Under the pieces are notes generated by a model, which saw only the letters and a list, made by a program, of their open reading frames with translations, was not told the DNA's origin and made no database searches. The position numbers and the translations under genes are program-made. 64,000 bases of DNA from Aradus depressus (Eukaryota; Arthropoda; Insecta; Hemiptera; Aradidae), in contig OY759224.1 in the NCBI GenBank assembly GCA_963662175.1, forward strand, positions 35,721,489 through 35,785,488, in the 5' to 3' direction. Below, in pieces: positions 54,286-64,000 of the stretch (positions are counted from its first letter, which is position 1; every line of letters begins with the position of its first letter).

Positions 54286-54682
54286 TATAAAACTTATTTA
54301 TAAAAAATTTCAGATAATATACCTAATATATACTTACATCTGTAATGTATTTGGTAAGAGAGAGATTGTGGTTTTAGGGTGAAAAACTGCCATGGTTATC
54401 ATCGCCCGAACAAAAAACTAATTATTTACAAAAAAAAAAAAAAAAAAACAGGTACACTTTCACAAGATATAAGACAAAATAAACAATAAAAGTATCCAGA
54501 TGAATAATAAAATGAGAAAATGAAGAAAAACAACGAAGTAAAGTGAAATGTTTTTGGTAATAGACGGGAGCCAACCATTGTCATGGAAACACACTATTTG
54601 TACTTGACCTTGACCATGTCGGTCGTTCTAATTCTATTACGGAGAGCGGCAAGTTTCTCTGATATCGTAGTTTTCTGTAGTC

Positions 54683-54842
54683 AGAAACCTATTGACTACT
54701 TCATTCCGCAGTAAGAAACCTATTGACTACTTCATTCCGCAGTAAGAAACCTATTGACTACTTCATTCCGCAGTAAGAAACCTATTGACTACTTCATTCC
54801 GCACCAAGAAACCTATTGACTACTTCATTCCGCAGCAAGAAA
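54683..54842 (+). repeat. 31-bp tandem repeat, about 5 copies
   Basis: AGTAAGAAACCTATTGACTA then CTTCATTCCGC, with AC/AGCA variants in the last units. Nearly identical copies. Confidence 0.95.
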
Positions 54843-54844
54843 GC

Positions 54845-55235
54845 CCTACTTTACTTACAGGAAGCATTTCCTTTGAGTTAGGTTAGCACCTTCTTTGAGC
54901 CAGGGTTACGCCCCTTCAATTGGGTATAAAGTGATGATGGCTGGAGGGACAGAAGCTCATATATTTGGCTGAAGAATGGAGGGGAAGAGTTCATTTTCTA
55001 TAGTAATGGGATTGTGCGAGAGGAAATCGATAAAGTGAGGGGGGAGAAGGGAGCTGGGCCACCCCCGGCTTCTTTCCAATTATCTAAAGCCGATATATCA
55101 GGAGAGTCCTTCTTTACCAGGAAGGAAGGGTGGTCCTGGGAGCTCCTCGGGGAACACCAACTCCGAGTATGTCATCAGGATCCCAAACCAAAATTCAATA
55201 TTTTCTAGTTAAGGTAGATTAGTAATGAAAAAATG
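54845..55235. other. No supported gene
   Basis: A 64-codon plus frame at 55014-55208 (EKGAGPPPASFQLSKADISG) has no splice support or known domain. Confidence 0.3.
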
Positions 55236-55239
55236 TCCA

Positions 55240-55445
55240 CTATCATGTACCATGTACGATGCATATTAGCCATGACTCTTATAATGGTGTTGTTACCTAG
55301 TTATTTACGACATCAATGGCCCCGGGAGGGAGTTCCATCCACGAAATAAAACTCACTCCCGGACGGGATTCGAACCCACAAACCATGGTGAGACCATGCG
55401 ACCAAAGCCCTACGCTCTAGCCCGCACGGCCACCATGGCTCCCCT
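55240..55445 (-). mobile_element. SINE family B, inverted
   Basis: Complement of the 19189 copy: GTACGATGCATATTAGCCAT, CCCGGGAGGGAGTTCCATCC, GGACGGGATTCGAACCCAC (B box) and CTACGCTCTAGCCCGCACGG, ending CCACCATGGC. Nearly full length. Confidence 0.85.
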
Positions 55446-55469
55446 TATATAACTTATATCTGATTAAAT

Positions 55470-55695
55470 AGACACCTACACACTGTCGGAGTCTAGGACA
55501 GTCCTACCTGCGATAGATGTGGGGAAGAAGAAACGGCGGCACACTTCATGGGCATCTGCTCGGGATATGCGCGAATGAGATTCCGCATCTTTGGTGGAGA
55601 TGTAATCGCATAGGAGGACTTTAGAAGATTGGACTATGAGAGCATTCTCAGGTTCATTAAGGAAACTGGGAGACTGAGCACTCCATGAAGGGCTT
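55470..55695 (+). pseudogene. Non-LTR retrotransposon ORF2 C-terminus
   Basis: One plus frame reads CDRCGEEETAAHFMGICSGY, then ARMRFRIFGGDV, with TGRLSTP near the end. The CxxCGxxETxxHxxxxC block is the cysteine-histidine knuckle at the C-terminus of several non-LTR clades (R1/R4/RTE-like). Only the last 75 or so codons are present, with one stop. The 3' UTR hairpin follows directly. Confidence 0.65.
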
Positions 55696-55701
55696 GGTTC
55701 A

Positions 55702-55830
55702 GGTAGTATAAACAATATAATATATACTAAGGGGGAAGCCCAACGCTTCCAGGGAAGGATCCCTTCCCTTATCCCTTCCCTGGAAGCGTTGGGCTTCCCC
55801 CTTAGTATATATTATATTGTTTATACTACC
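55702..55830 (+). repeat. 3' UTR hairpin of the non-LTR element, copy 1
   Basis: Arms of about 59 bases: GGTAGTATAAACAATATAAT ... AGCCCAACGCTTCCAGGGAA on the left return as exact reverse complement on the right after about 10 bases. Followed by TTTATATGTTTATATATATA. A second copy is at 56485-56593. Confidence 0.9.
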
Positions 55831-55899
55831 TTTATATGTTTATATATATATATATTATATATATATATATAATAATATATATTGTAACATGTAGAAATA

Positions 55900-55925
55900 G
55901 GGGGGGGGGGGGGGGGGGGGGGGGG
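55900..55925 (+). repeat. Poly-G homopolymer (26 G)
   Basis: Uninterrupted G run shortly after the TA-rich tail of the non-LTR element. Confidence 0.9.
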
Positions 55926-56450
55926 TATTTTATAAATAAGGATATATAATCGAAGGACTCAAGAAGGGTGGGGGAAGAGAGAGAGAGCAGTGGAAGGTGG
56001 GGGAAGGCGTTGAGGGTTGCAGATAGAGAGTGAAGCAGGAAGGTTGTTGGATTTTTGTGGTTGGAGAGAGAGAGTGAAGTGGACGGGTGTTTTTTTTTAT
56101 GGGAGAGTGCAAGTGAACGGATGATAGAGAGTTGACTGGAGTAGTGAAGATTCTTTGTGGAGTTGGAAGTCTGGAGTTCTGGAAATGGGCAGATTGATGG
56201 AAGAATCTATGAGCCTATGATGTACTGAGAAGAGCAGCGGAGGATTGGAGGATAGATAGAAAAATGTGAGTGGATAAAAAGATAAATGTTATATTATCAT
56301 TGTCTACCGATCTATGTAAAGGTGTAAAAACTAAGGGTAAAAATATTAAATCTTATTCCATGAAAACATTTTTATTAAAAGAATTCACCACCCATTCAAT
56401 TATTCAAAAAATACAATAGTAAATTTTAAGAGTATAAGAATCATTACAAT

Positions 56451-56611
56451 GGGAGACTGAGCACTCCATGAAGGGCTTGGTTCAGGTAGTATAAACAATA
56501 TAATATATACTAAGGGGGAAGCCCAACGCTTATATCCCTTCCCTGGAAGCGTTGGGCTTCCCCCTTAGTATATATTATATTGTTTATACTACCTTTATAT
56601 GTTTATATATA

Positions 56612-56681
<70 letters not shown>

Positions 56682-56710
56682 TATATATATAATATAATAT
56701 ATATATATTA
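56451..56710 (+). mobile_element. Second, very short copy of the same non-LTR 3' end
   Basis: Starts GGGAGACTGAGCACTCCATG as in copy 1 (55668). It then contains the same hairpin (arms about 56485-56530 and 56544-56593, shorter loop) and ends in a long TA microsatellite (about 56610-56700). It is a severely 5'-truncated insertion of the same family. Confidence 0.8.
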
Positions 56711-56719
56711 TTATTTTAT

Positions 56720-59045
56720 GATTAGATTTTGACCGAAATCAGATGAAAATTGCTACCACTTCACTTCGGGGCCTTTTTTTAACTAAGAAACCTTATGTTT
56801 ATGACTTAATCAAAAATATTTTCAAGTAATAATTGTAGAAAAAACTGAAATAATTATTTTATATGATATACGGTTTTTCACAGGTCGTCTGGCTATATCG
56901 GGTTCTGGATACACAAATAAAAATTCGTGTTGATATATTTATTCTATGGGAAATTATCGCGTTCACAGAAAAACCCATGCTCACATAGACATGATTTTTA
57001 TTTTATTTATGGAATTAAGGGGTCGGAAAACATGAATATTGTAATATAATGAAATTATTATTGATAATTGTGGAGAGAACAGAACAATATATAACTTCCG
57101 CTTTACTACATACATATAGCGGGGAGTTAAAGCTGCTTACGTCGATCATGAGTTAGGAGGGGGTCATCACTTGCACAGAAGTGGGGAGCGACCTTGAGTG
57201 CAGGTTCCGGAACTTCGGGGACAGGACGATCCTTATAGGTTCTCTAGCGAGAAGGAGACAGCCTCAGCACCTCGCAAGTAATGGAGTCAACTCAAGACCT
57301 TATCTCACCAATAAGATAAGATATGGAGGGAACTATCAACTCTCCCCTCGTCCAGAAGGTACAACTCAGCTAAATAAAATAATAAATAGTGATTAATGTT
57401 TCATATTATTAGATAGTTTAAAAGGTACTTTTTGTTAACAAATGTTAGTTAACAAAAATTGCTTACTCCACGTAAATAGCGATGAAGTTTTACATATTGA
57501 TTCAGTAAAAATAATGATAAGAAATGTGGAACTAATGTTATCTTAGAGCACTTTAAGTTTGGTATTTTCTATATTTTGTTAGGTGATAAAAAAACATTCC
57601 TTATAATAAAGAAACATTTTTTAAAAATATTTTCTTGTGCAATTTGACAATATAACAAGGAATATTAACGTTAAGGAAATAAAATGAAACATCTTTAAGG
57701 CAACAAGGATGCACCCAAACATTGGCGTAACAAACCAATCGCCATCCGCCTAGTTTGCATGCGTGTAAAAATATTCGGTAATTGAACGATGTCTGGACAC
57801 GGATTTAGTTTAGGAAGGCGAAGCTGGACCTACCGCTATCCACCAGGCTCTTGTATTCAGATAGTTGAGGGTGACACCTCCCTTCAGATCCACATTTAGC
57901 AGGAGGCCACACGCGGCGATCACATCTGTCCTCTCCAGTCTCCAGGACTTACAGACTTGTAGTTGTCTACTCTCCCAGGCTCAGATATCTGGAAGAAAGA
58001 ACATACGTGAGAGAGAGTCACAGAAGAACTTGAGTATGGAATTGATCTTGATGTAGGCTCTATGAAAATAGTAATGATTGAACTCTAGATAATCCAATGT
58101 TTTTGGGACAGATTGAAATGAAGGCACATTCTCCAACCTCAAGGACCGCCAAAAACAAACTATAATTGAAAAATAATGCACTTTCATAGCAAATCAAAAA
58201 CATCTGTAATGAAGTTGTTCTAAATAACTTATTGTCTTATTTCGATTCTATACTTAAACAAGGCGTAATGAACTAACTATAGCCAACTCCGTTCTTTTTA
58301 CAACAGAACAATGAACTAAATAATAGACAGATTATAAATAAGATGGTCTATATTATTATCCGTGGATGAGTGGCCTCCTGTATATATTTCAAGAGTGTGG
58401 ATGTAATCGATTGTCATTTCGATATGATTCTAAATAGATACAGACAGATCAAAGAAGAGGCCAGCATTTTATTAGACCTATTTTAACCTTTCCTTTACCA
58501 ACATTTTTCTCATCAAATTCGTAGAAAATCAGAGATATATTAGGAATGTAATTACAGGGCGAAAACAATGTTCAAATTCCAATGGAATAGAAAATTAGGC
58601 TAAAAAAAGAAGTATAATTATTTTAAATGTAATCCCCACTGTATATGAAATGAAACTTAACTGATTTTAAATAAAAATTTCTAACATCTAGTCATGGAAT
58701 AAGAAATAAACAGAAACTTAAAAGCTAGTGAAATATAGCGACAGAAAGATTTGAAATATTTGATAAAACATAAAAAATAACAACTGCATAAAACAAGATA
58801 TATGTATAATGTACCCAGAGAAGAACTAACTAACCAGAAATTACTAAACAATGAATAAAAGAATATTCTTAAAATTGTTGGAAAAGGAAGATAAAAAAGT
58901 GTTTCAAGAACTTCATACTCGTAGTTAGTCTTATTTTGTATTTTATTCAGTTGGGCATTAATAATAAAGAAAATGAAAACATTAGGCTTATGGTACTCAA
59001 TTTCATGTTTATGTTATAATCAAACTGTATTTTAATAATAATAAT
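56720..59045. other. No supported gene
   Basis: AT-rich. The frames 57181-57396 and 57865-58056 are GC-richer patches without splice support; 57865-57990 shares the phrase CACCTCCCTTCAGATCC with 53050. Words of the dispersed repeat family (GTTGATATATTTATTC, GTTCACAGA) occur at 56930-56990. Confidence 0.35.
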
Positions 59046-59047
59046 AC

Positions 59048-59380
59048 CTAGGATAGACAAAATTTAGGACTCTCAGAGTAGAGTCGAGCTCACGCCCACC
59101 CGAGTCACAAAAACAAACATTAACTGACTGTAACCTTAACTGCAGTTAATGTATTTTAGAGAACGAATGCCTTAATGGAAAATTCACTGACTGTTCGGAA
59201 AACCCTAATTCATGGTGTGAGAGCTGAGTTCGTTAGGCGTCCGTGGCCTGGGATGACGTCCTTCTTAGCAAGGAAAGAGTGCACTACTCGAACAGACCGT
59301 TTTAATGGTGTGAGGGAGAAAGAACACTCTAGTAGTAGGCGATATGACCTCGTTAAAATCCGGGCAAGAGTCACAATAAT
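59048..59380 (+). mobile_element. SINE family A pieces (59048-59112 and 59318-59380)
   Basis: AGACAAAATTTAGGACTCTC with AGAGTCGAGCTCACGCCCAC in the first piece; AGTAGTAGGCGATATGACCT with CGGGCAAGAGTCACAATAAT in the second. The order fits one copy interrupted by about 200 bases of unknown sequence, but two copies are possible. Confidence 0.55.
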
Positions 59381-59604
59381 TAACAACACTTCAAACTCCC
59401 AGTCTACTAAACAAAAGTGCACTGACTCCAGTGTTGCCACGTTAGTCTTTCTTTTTTTAGTATTCAAATAGTTTATTAAATATGCAAAAAACTTATGATT
59501 TGCAGGGAACTACATTCTAAATATTATTTTTATATTATAAAATTATTTTCTTAATTGAAATGAATTTAATTTTCTATTCGTTCTAAGAAAACGTTTACAA
59601 TGCA

Positions 59605-59893
59605 ATGAGAGCCACTTTCGTCACTCTGGTGGACATGAGCCCGACTCACCTGTGGGAGTCCTAAATGTTGTCTAATCTAAATTTTTATTCACCTAGGGTA
59701 GGAGTCTTTAATGAGTACCTGACATCGTACAGGCTCGGGACCGTCGCTTAACGTACCATCCGAAGGTCGGCGTGCTTAAGTTTTTTTTTTTACCTCCCAG
59801 ATAAAATAAACTAAGGATCTCGGCCGGGTGACGAACCCGCGATCTTGAGCTTAAAAGGAAGCACGCATACCACTGAGCTACCGTCGCCCTCTG
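59605..59893 (-). mobile_element. SINE family A, nearly complete
   Basis: From CTTTCGTCACTCTGGTGGAC through GGGACCGTCGCTTAACG and a T11 stretch to the tRNA-like head: GACGAACCCGCGATCTTGAG with CACTGAGCTACCGTCGCC (A box CACTGAGCTA on the complement). Confidence 0.85.
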
Positions 59894-59899
59894 GATGTT

Positions 59900-61688
59900 G
59901 TAAATAGCTAAATAACATCGTTATAGATACATGGCGGATAAGAATGGTACATAAGGCAAAAAAACATTTTAAAAAAACGCATGCTGACTCAGATTCAATA
60001 TTTCTCATCGCACATGATGTTACTGTAATTTCGAATGGACTTTGTACATGTGATGTACACACAGTACGCATGGGTTGAAGCGCTCTCAACATGAAAGCAA
60101 GCAGCTAGCGACTAGAAGAAGAACAGACAGACAGACAACTCTAGCGTGACTCCGGACCTCCCTCCCTGTAATGAATTGTAATCAACCAGTGGAGGGGGGG
60201 AGTCATTTTCATTTAAGTACGTTGCTTGGGGGGGGTCGTAGTCGAGTCGTAAAAGACCCAATTAAGAAAACCGCTTGTGGCTTCCGAGGAGGAAATAACA
60301 GTTCAGATTGTCTGTTCACTCCTTTCAAAAAGTTGATGTTCGTAGTTTGAGTTCCCCCGTCAGCGGGTAAGTTATTTTTTGTAGTGGTCCAGTCCCGACT
60401 TGTTTAGACTTCTGGTAGAAGTCCACAGAAGGCAGGGAATGTCTAATGAACCAAATTTGATATAAACCCCAACCCTTTGTCTGATAAAAGTTTATTTTTG
60501 GATTTAAGGACTCGGTAAAGATGAAACTTTAGTTAAAAATTAGTGTATAATTGTAGACGTATTACTTAACTATGGTAGATAGATGTGAGTGTTAGTGATC
60601 ATGATAACTAGCAAAAAGAGAATTTTTAAAGACTAAGCATCACTATTACATCTGTAAAGCCGATCAGCTGGAGGGGGGTAAACATTTCGGAAATTGTGTC
60701 ATGTAATTTATGGATTGATCCTCCTATACTTATTTGCTTAACTCATTTTATATAGCGTGATGTATAAAAATAATACACACATTGAAAAGATTAAATTATA
60801 AACATTAAAAAATTAATTATATTTATTTTTATATGGAAAGCAAATTTCTATTTAAAACAAATGCCAGTAAGAAACAAAACACGGCCATCAGCTGTTTTAT
60901 TTAGTGTGTAGAGAGTGTCGAGGCCGGGTTCAATGGCGACGGTCTGAGTGAACATGGAAAGTGGTGTTTAGGCTTAAGTTGTAATGAACTAAATAGAAGT
61001 GTATTGACGGTGAAATTGATCCGCAAAGAAGGTACTGTTGTTTGTTTATATATACAGGATATGTGCCCAGAAATATATATCTTAAATTTAAAGAATGGCC
61101 CAAAATATAAAACAAAAAGATTGAATTAGTTTTAAGAATTTAGTTTTTAAGATTTTTTTCTTTCAATTTTCGTTTGTTTCAATGTTTAGTTTTTCATTTT
61201 AATAATGTAAATTTAAGAAAATAACCCCAATATTTGTTCTCGAAAATTCTATTCTATTCATTTTCCCTGTTGGCCCAGTAAAACTATTTGAAAACCTTTG
61301 GATTAGATATAATATTTTTTGCAAAATTTAGAAAACAATATGGCTTCTCTTTAGAAATCCAAATGAAAAGTTTGTTAAATGATTTTTTTTTTTTAAATAA
61401 ACGTCTTGAACTTTTGATACATTTTTAGGGCTCTTTTCGAAAAACTACTGTAGAAATCAAAATTTAGTAGAAGAAACGAGATCAATTTTCTATAGGAAAT
61501 GTGGTAATTAATTGTTTATTTATTTCTTTTCGTTTTAAATTTAATTATTATTAATTTTACTTATATTTTTTGATTTATTATATTTTACATAATTTTCGTT
61601 ACATTTATTTAACATTGAACACTTAAACATTTTAATTAATTACCACAATAGGTAACGTTTATTACGTTAAAAATTAACTTCTTTTTGC
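59900..61688. other. AT-rich sequence, no supported gene
   Basis: Nothing recognised. G-rich patches at about 60190 and 60228 and long A/T stretches elsewhere. Confidence 0.4.
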
Positions 61689-61701
61689 TTCCCAGCTTTA
61701 C

Positions 61702-61887
61702 AACTTCTAAGTTGAGGAACGCGGACATATTGTGGAAACTTGTAATAAATGAATAAAACAAACTTATTTTTGAAATATTGTCTATTCTACTAAAGATAAT
61801 CAATTAATTAATTGATTATCAATTAATCTACACAATCAATCTTTAGTGGAATAGACAATATTTCAAAAATAAGTTTGTTTTATTCAT
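61702..61887 (+). mobile_element. PLE fold-back, copy A3
   Basis: Begins with the one-sided extension AACTTCTAAGTTGAGGAACG...ATTGTGGAAACTTG (about 41 bases). It then has arms of about 60 bases (AATAAAACAAACTTATTTTT, GAAATATTGTCTATTC) around an ATTAATTAATTGATTATCAATTAAT centre. The exact 13-base target duplication TTCCCAGCTTTAC is at 61689-61701 and 61888-61900. Same family as 5560-6993, with most of the arm deleted. Confidence 0.85.
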
Positions 61888-61929
61888 TTCCCAGCTTTAC
61901 GTCAAGTTGTGCAATCCTCCAGTAATTCG

Positions 61930-62290
61930 ATGTTGTGTTTTCACCGGAATTTCATGTTTTGCGTCCCCTCAATACAAATAGAGGATTTAGGACGAGGAGG
62001 GGGGCTTAACGCCAAAATGGTCGATATAATGAATGTATCGACACGACATTCAGTATGTGTATCGAAAACCCCATAAGGACAAATATCGATTTTCAGTTAA
62101 ACTGGCCTTAGGGAACGGGGGGACGAGGAGACGGAGACTCAACTGAAATACCCTAACAACTGGCGATGTAATGAATGAGGTTCAGAAGCCCCTATGGAAG
62201 TCAACTAGGTCGATTGGGTTTCGAGGCAGGGCAACGAATCATTTGATAGATTCGAGCGTGGGAAGTACATTGCGAGTGATCTACCGACAA
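61930..62290 (+). repeat. Unclassified dispersed repeat
   Basis: TTTCACCGGAATTTCATGTTTTGCGTCCCC, GAATGTATCGACACGACATT, CCCATAAGGACAAATATCG and GGGAAGTACATTGCGAGTGA match the clusters at 45650-46260 and 2835-3130. Confidence 0.55.
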
Positions 62291-62454
62291 CTTTTTTAGT
62301 GAAATCTTCTTTGTTAAGGGCAGTGCAATAACTGAAATCCTTGAGCCAGAGGCTGCAGTTTCTGAAAGGTCCTTCTGATGCAGGGCATCTCTCAATGAGG
62401 GACAGACATTATAGAAACAGGGAAAATATCTCCGCTATTCAGACAGGTCGGGGG

Positions 62455-63138
62455 GTGGGGGAGGGGGGGGGGGGTATATAAAAATCCCTCCCTTTCCCCC
62501 CTCTCTCTCCCTCATCCTCTTTTTCCTTTCACAAATCCCATTCTCATTGGACCGTGTGGGAACAGAATATTGAAAATTAAACCCATATGGAATATTCCAT
62601 ATCAATCCCGGGCATTCCGGAAACAGGGGGGGGGGGGGGTATATAAAAATCCCTCCCCTTCACCCCTCTCACTCCCTCATCCTCTTTTTCCTTTCACAAA
62701 TCCCATTCTCATTGGACCGTGTGGGAACAGAATATTGAAAATTAAACCCATATGGAATATTCCATATCAATCCCGGGCATTCCGGAAACAGGGGGGGGGG
62801 GGGGGGTATATAAAAATCCCTCCCCTTCACCCCTCTCACTCCCTCATCCTCTTTTTCCTTTCACAAATCCCATTCTCATTGGACCGTGTGGGAACAGAAT
62901 ATTGAAAATTAAACCCATATGGAATATTCCATATCAATCCCGGGCATTCCGGAAACAGGGGGGGGGGGGGGTATATAAAAATCCCTCCCCTTCACCCCTC
63001 TCACTCCCTCATCCTCTTTTTCCTTTCACAAATCCCATTCTCATTGGACCGTGTGGGAACAGAATATTGAAAATTAAACCCATATGGAATATTCCATATC
63101 AATCCCGGGCATTCCGGAAACAGGGGGGGGGGGGGGGG
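62455..63138 (+). repeat. 165-bp tandem repeat, 4 copies, each with a poly-G tract
   Basis: Each unit: a run of 10-16 G, TATATAAAAATCCCTCCC, a C/T-rich stretch, CACAAATCCCATTCTCATTG, GACCGTGTGGGAACAGAATA, then CCATATGGAATATTCCATAT and CCGGGCATTCCGGAAACA. The copies differ mainly in G-run length. The open frames come from the repeat and are not supported as genes. Confidence 0.95.
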
Positions 63139-63139
63139 C

Positions 63140-63585
63140 ACATCCTCCAAATCAGAATATAGAAATCCTAAAATTTGCAAAATGATAAATTAAATGTTTA
63201 TCGCATGTTTGAATAAAAAAAATGACACATTTTTGTTGTAATTTGGATCAGTAACGGTTACTTATTTATGGTCCCCCCATGGCACATATAGCCTGCTCGG
63301 TGCCAGCAGAGTGGCTAAGCCAACTTTTGCCAGAACCTCTGATATCCAGACTGATCCCGGATATTGGATTACCGGAGCCTCCTTTGATCTCCCCCCCTCA
63401 CAAATACATTTCCATACCTATATACTATAGTATACCAAGTCTAGTTGGACATGGCCTCTCTTGTTGCCTCAACTTCATACACAATATCCTCTAAACCAGA
63501 CATTGATCCCCAAAACGAACTTCGCACCAATACAGTAAGCCCTCAAGATTCACAAGTGTTAAGTTCTTCATGAAAAATCGTCTTA
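63140..63585. other. No supported gene
   Basis: A 71-codon plus frame at 63279-63494 has no recognisable domain or splice support. Confidence 0.35.
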
Positions 63586-63589
63586 GGTT

Positions 63590-63770
63590 TTTTATCTGGG
63601 AGGTGAAAACCCTTGAGCACGCTCTCCTTCGGATGGGACGTTAAGCGATGGTCCCAAGTCTTTGCGATGTCAGAAACAGTTAACGACCCCTATTCTAGGT
63701 GAATAAACCTAAGTAAACAAAATTTAGGACTCCCACGCGCTAATGAGTCATAATAACTAACTAAAATAGA
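63590..63770 (+). mobile_element. SINE family A, partial
   Basis: TTATCTGGGAGGTGAAAACC, GGATGGGACGTTAAGCGATG, AGGTGAATAAACCTAAGTAA, AAATTTAGGACTCCCAC, then an internal deletion and TGAGTCATAATAACT. Confidence 0.8.
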
Positions 63771-64000
63771 TAAAGAGGACACATAAATGTTTATGAAAAC
63801 CAATATATATATACACATATATTTATATACATTTTCCTTTCTGGTTGTGTAAGGAGATTCTTAATTCGCACATAATGTCGACTTCTTTATTTAAACACCT
63901 GACTTGACTAGGTCTTTAAATGTATAAGTCTGCTCAAGAAATATGATAGATCAGTCCGGGCGTTAATATTCCTCGCGACTATGGCTAACACTGAGGGGAA
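63771..64000. other. Nothing recognised
   Basis: AT-rich end of the window. Confidence 0.4.

Overview
This is eukaryotic nuclear DNA, almost certainly from an arthropod and probably an insect with a repeat-rich genome. A hemipteran fits the transposon families seen, but the species cannot be told from sequence alone. The window is AT-rich, has introns with GT/AG borders, and has no operons, Shine-Dalgarno sites or bacterial genes. The only host gene recognised with confidence is XRCC2, a RAD51-family DNA-repair ATPase, on the minus strand at 672-1460. Four short open segments with good splice borders (2661-2723, 4588-4664, 7068-7210, 27898-27997) are candidate exons of genes I cannot name.

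From about 4 kb rightward nearly everything is mobile or tandemly repeated DNA. At 4.0-14 kb there are a non-LTR endonuclease scrap, a Penelope-like element (PLE) with inverted arms around a GIY-YIG domain (5560-6993), and a non-LTR retrotransposon (7.35-10.62 kb) broken by two fold-back insertions and a 2.07-kb DNA transposon. At 14-26 kb there are a hAT-like MITE with target duplication, a 33-bp minisatellite, two tRNA-derived SINE families, and a THAP/DDE transposase-like gene whose zinc finger is cut by a SINE. At 26-29 kb lie GC-rich promoter-like DNA and a 29/35-bp minisatellite. At 29.9-35.9 kb a 4.7-kb near-perfect palindrome carries two head-to-head PLE RT-endonuclease genes and sits inside another non-LTR element with a 12-bp target duplication. 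At 37-46 kb there are minisatellites, a Tc1-like pseudogene, a fold-back element inside a SINE, and a Mutator-like element with a decayed transposase. At 49.5-51.3 kb two minisatellites (47 and 39 bp) share one long open frame. At 52-64 kb there are SINEs, poly-G runs, a non-LTR 3' end with a long 3' hairpin present in two copies, a further small PLE fold-back, and a 165-bp tandem array.

The main theme is that at least five independent insertions share one architecture: a one-sided extension of about 32-45 nt, inverted arms, and a 10-14 bp target-site duplication. Most also carry a hammerhead-like CTGANGA/GAAA motif in the arms. The largest has an intact 530-codon RT-GIY-YIG reading frame and could have supplied enzyme for its own group, though that is inference.

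Nested insertions give a relative order. Non-LTR elements and SINEs are older; the fold-back elements and the big palindrome are younger.
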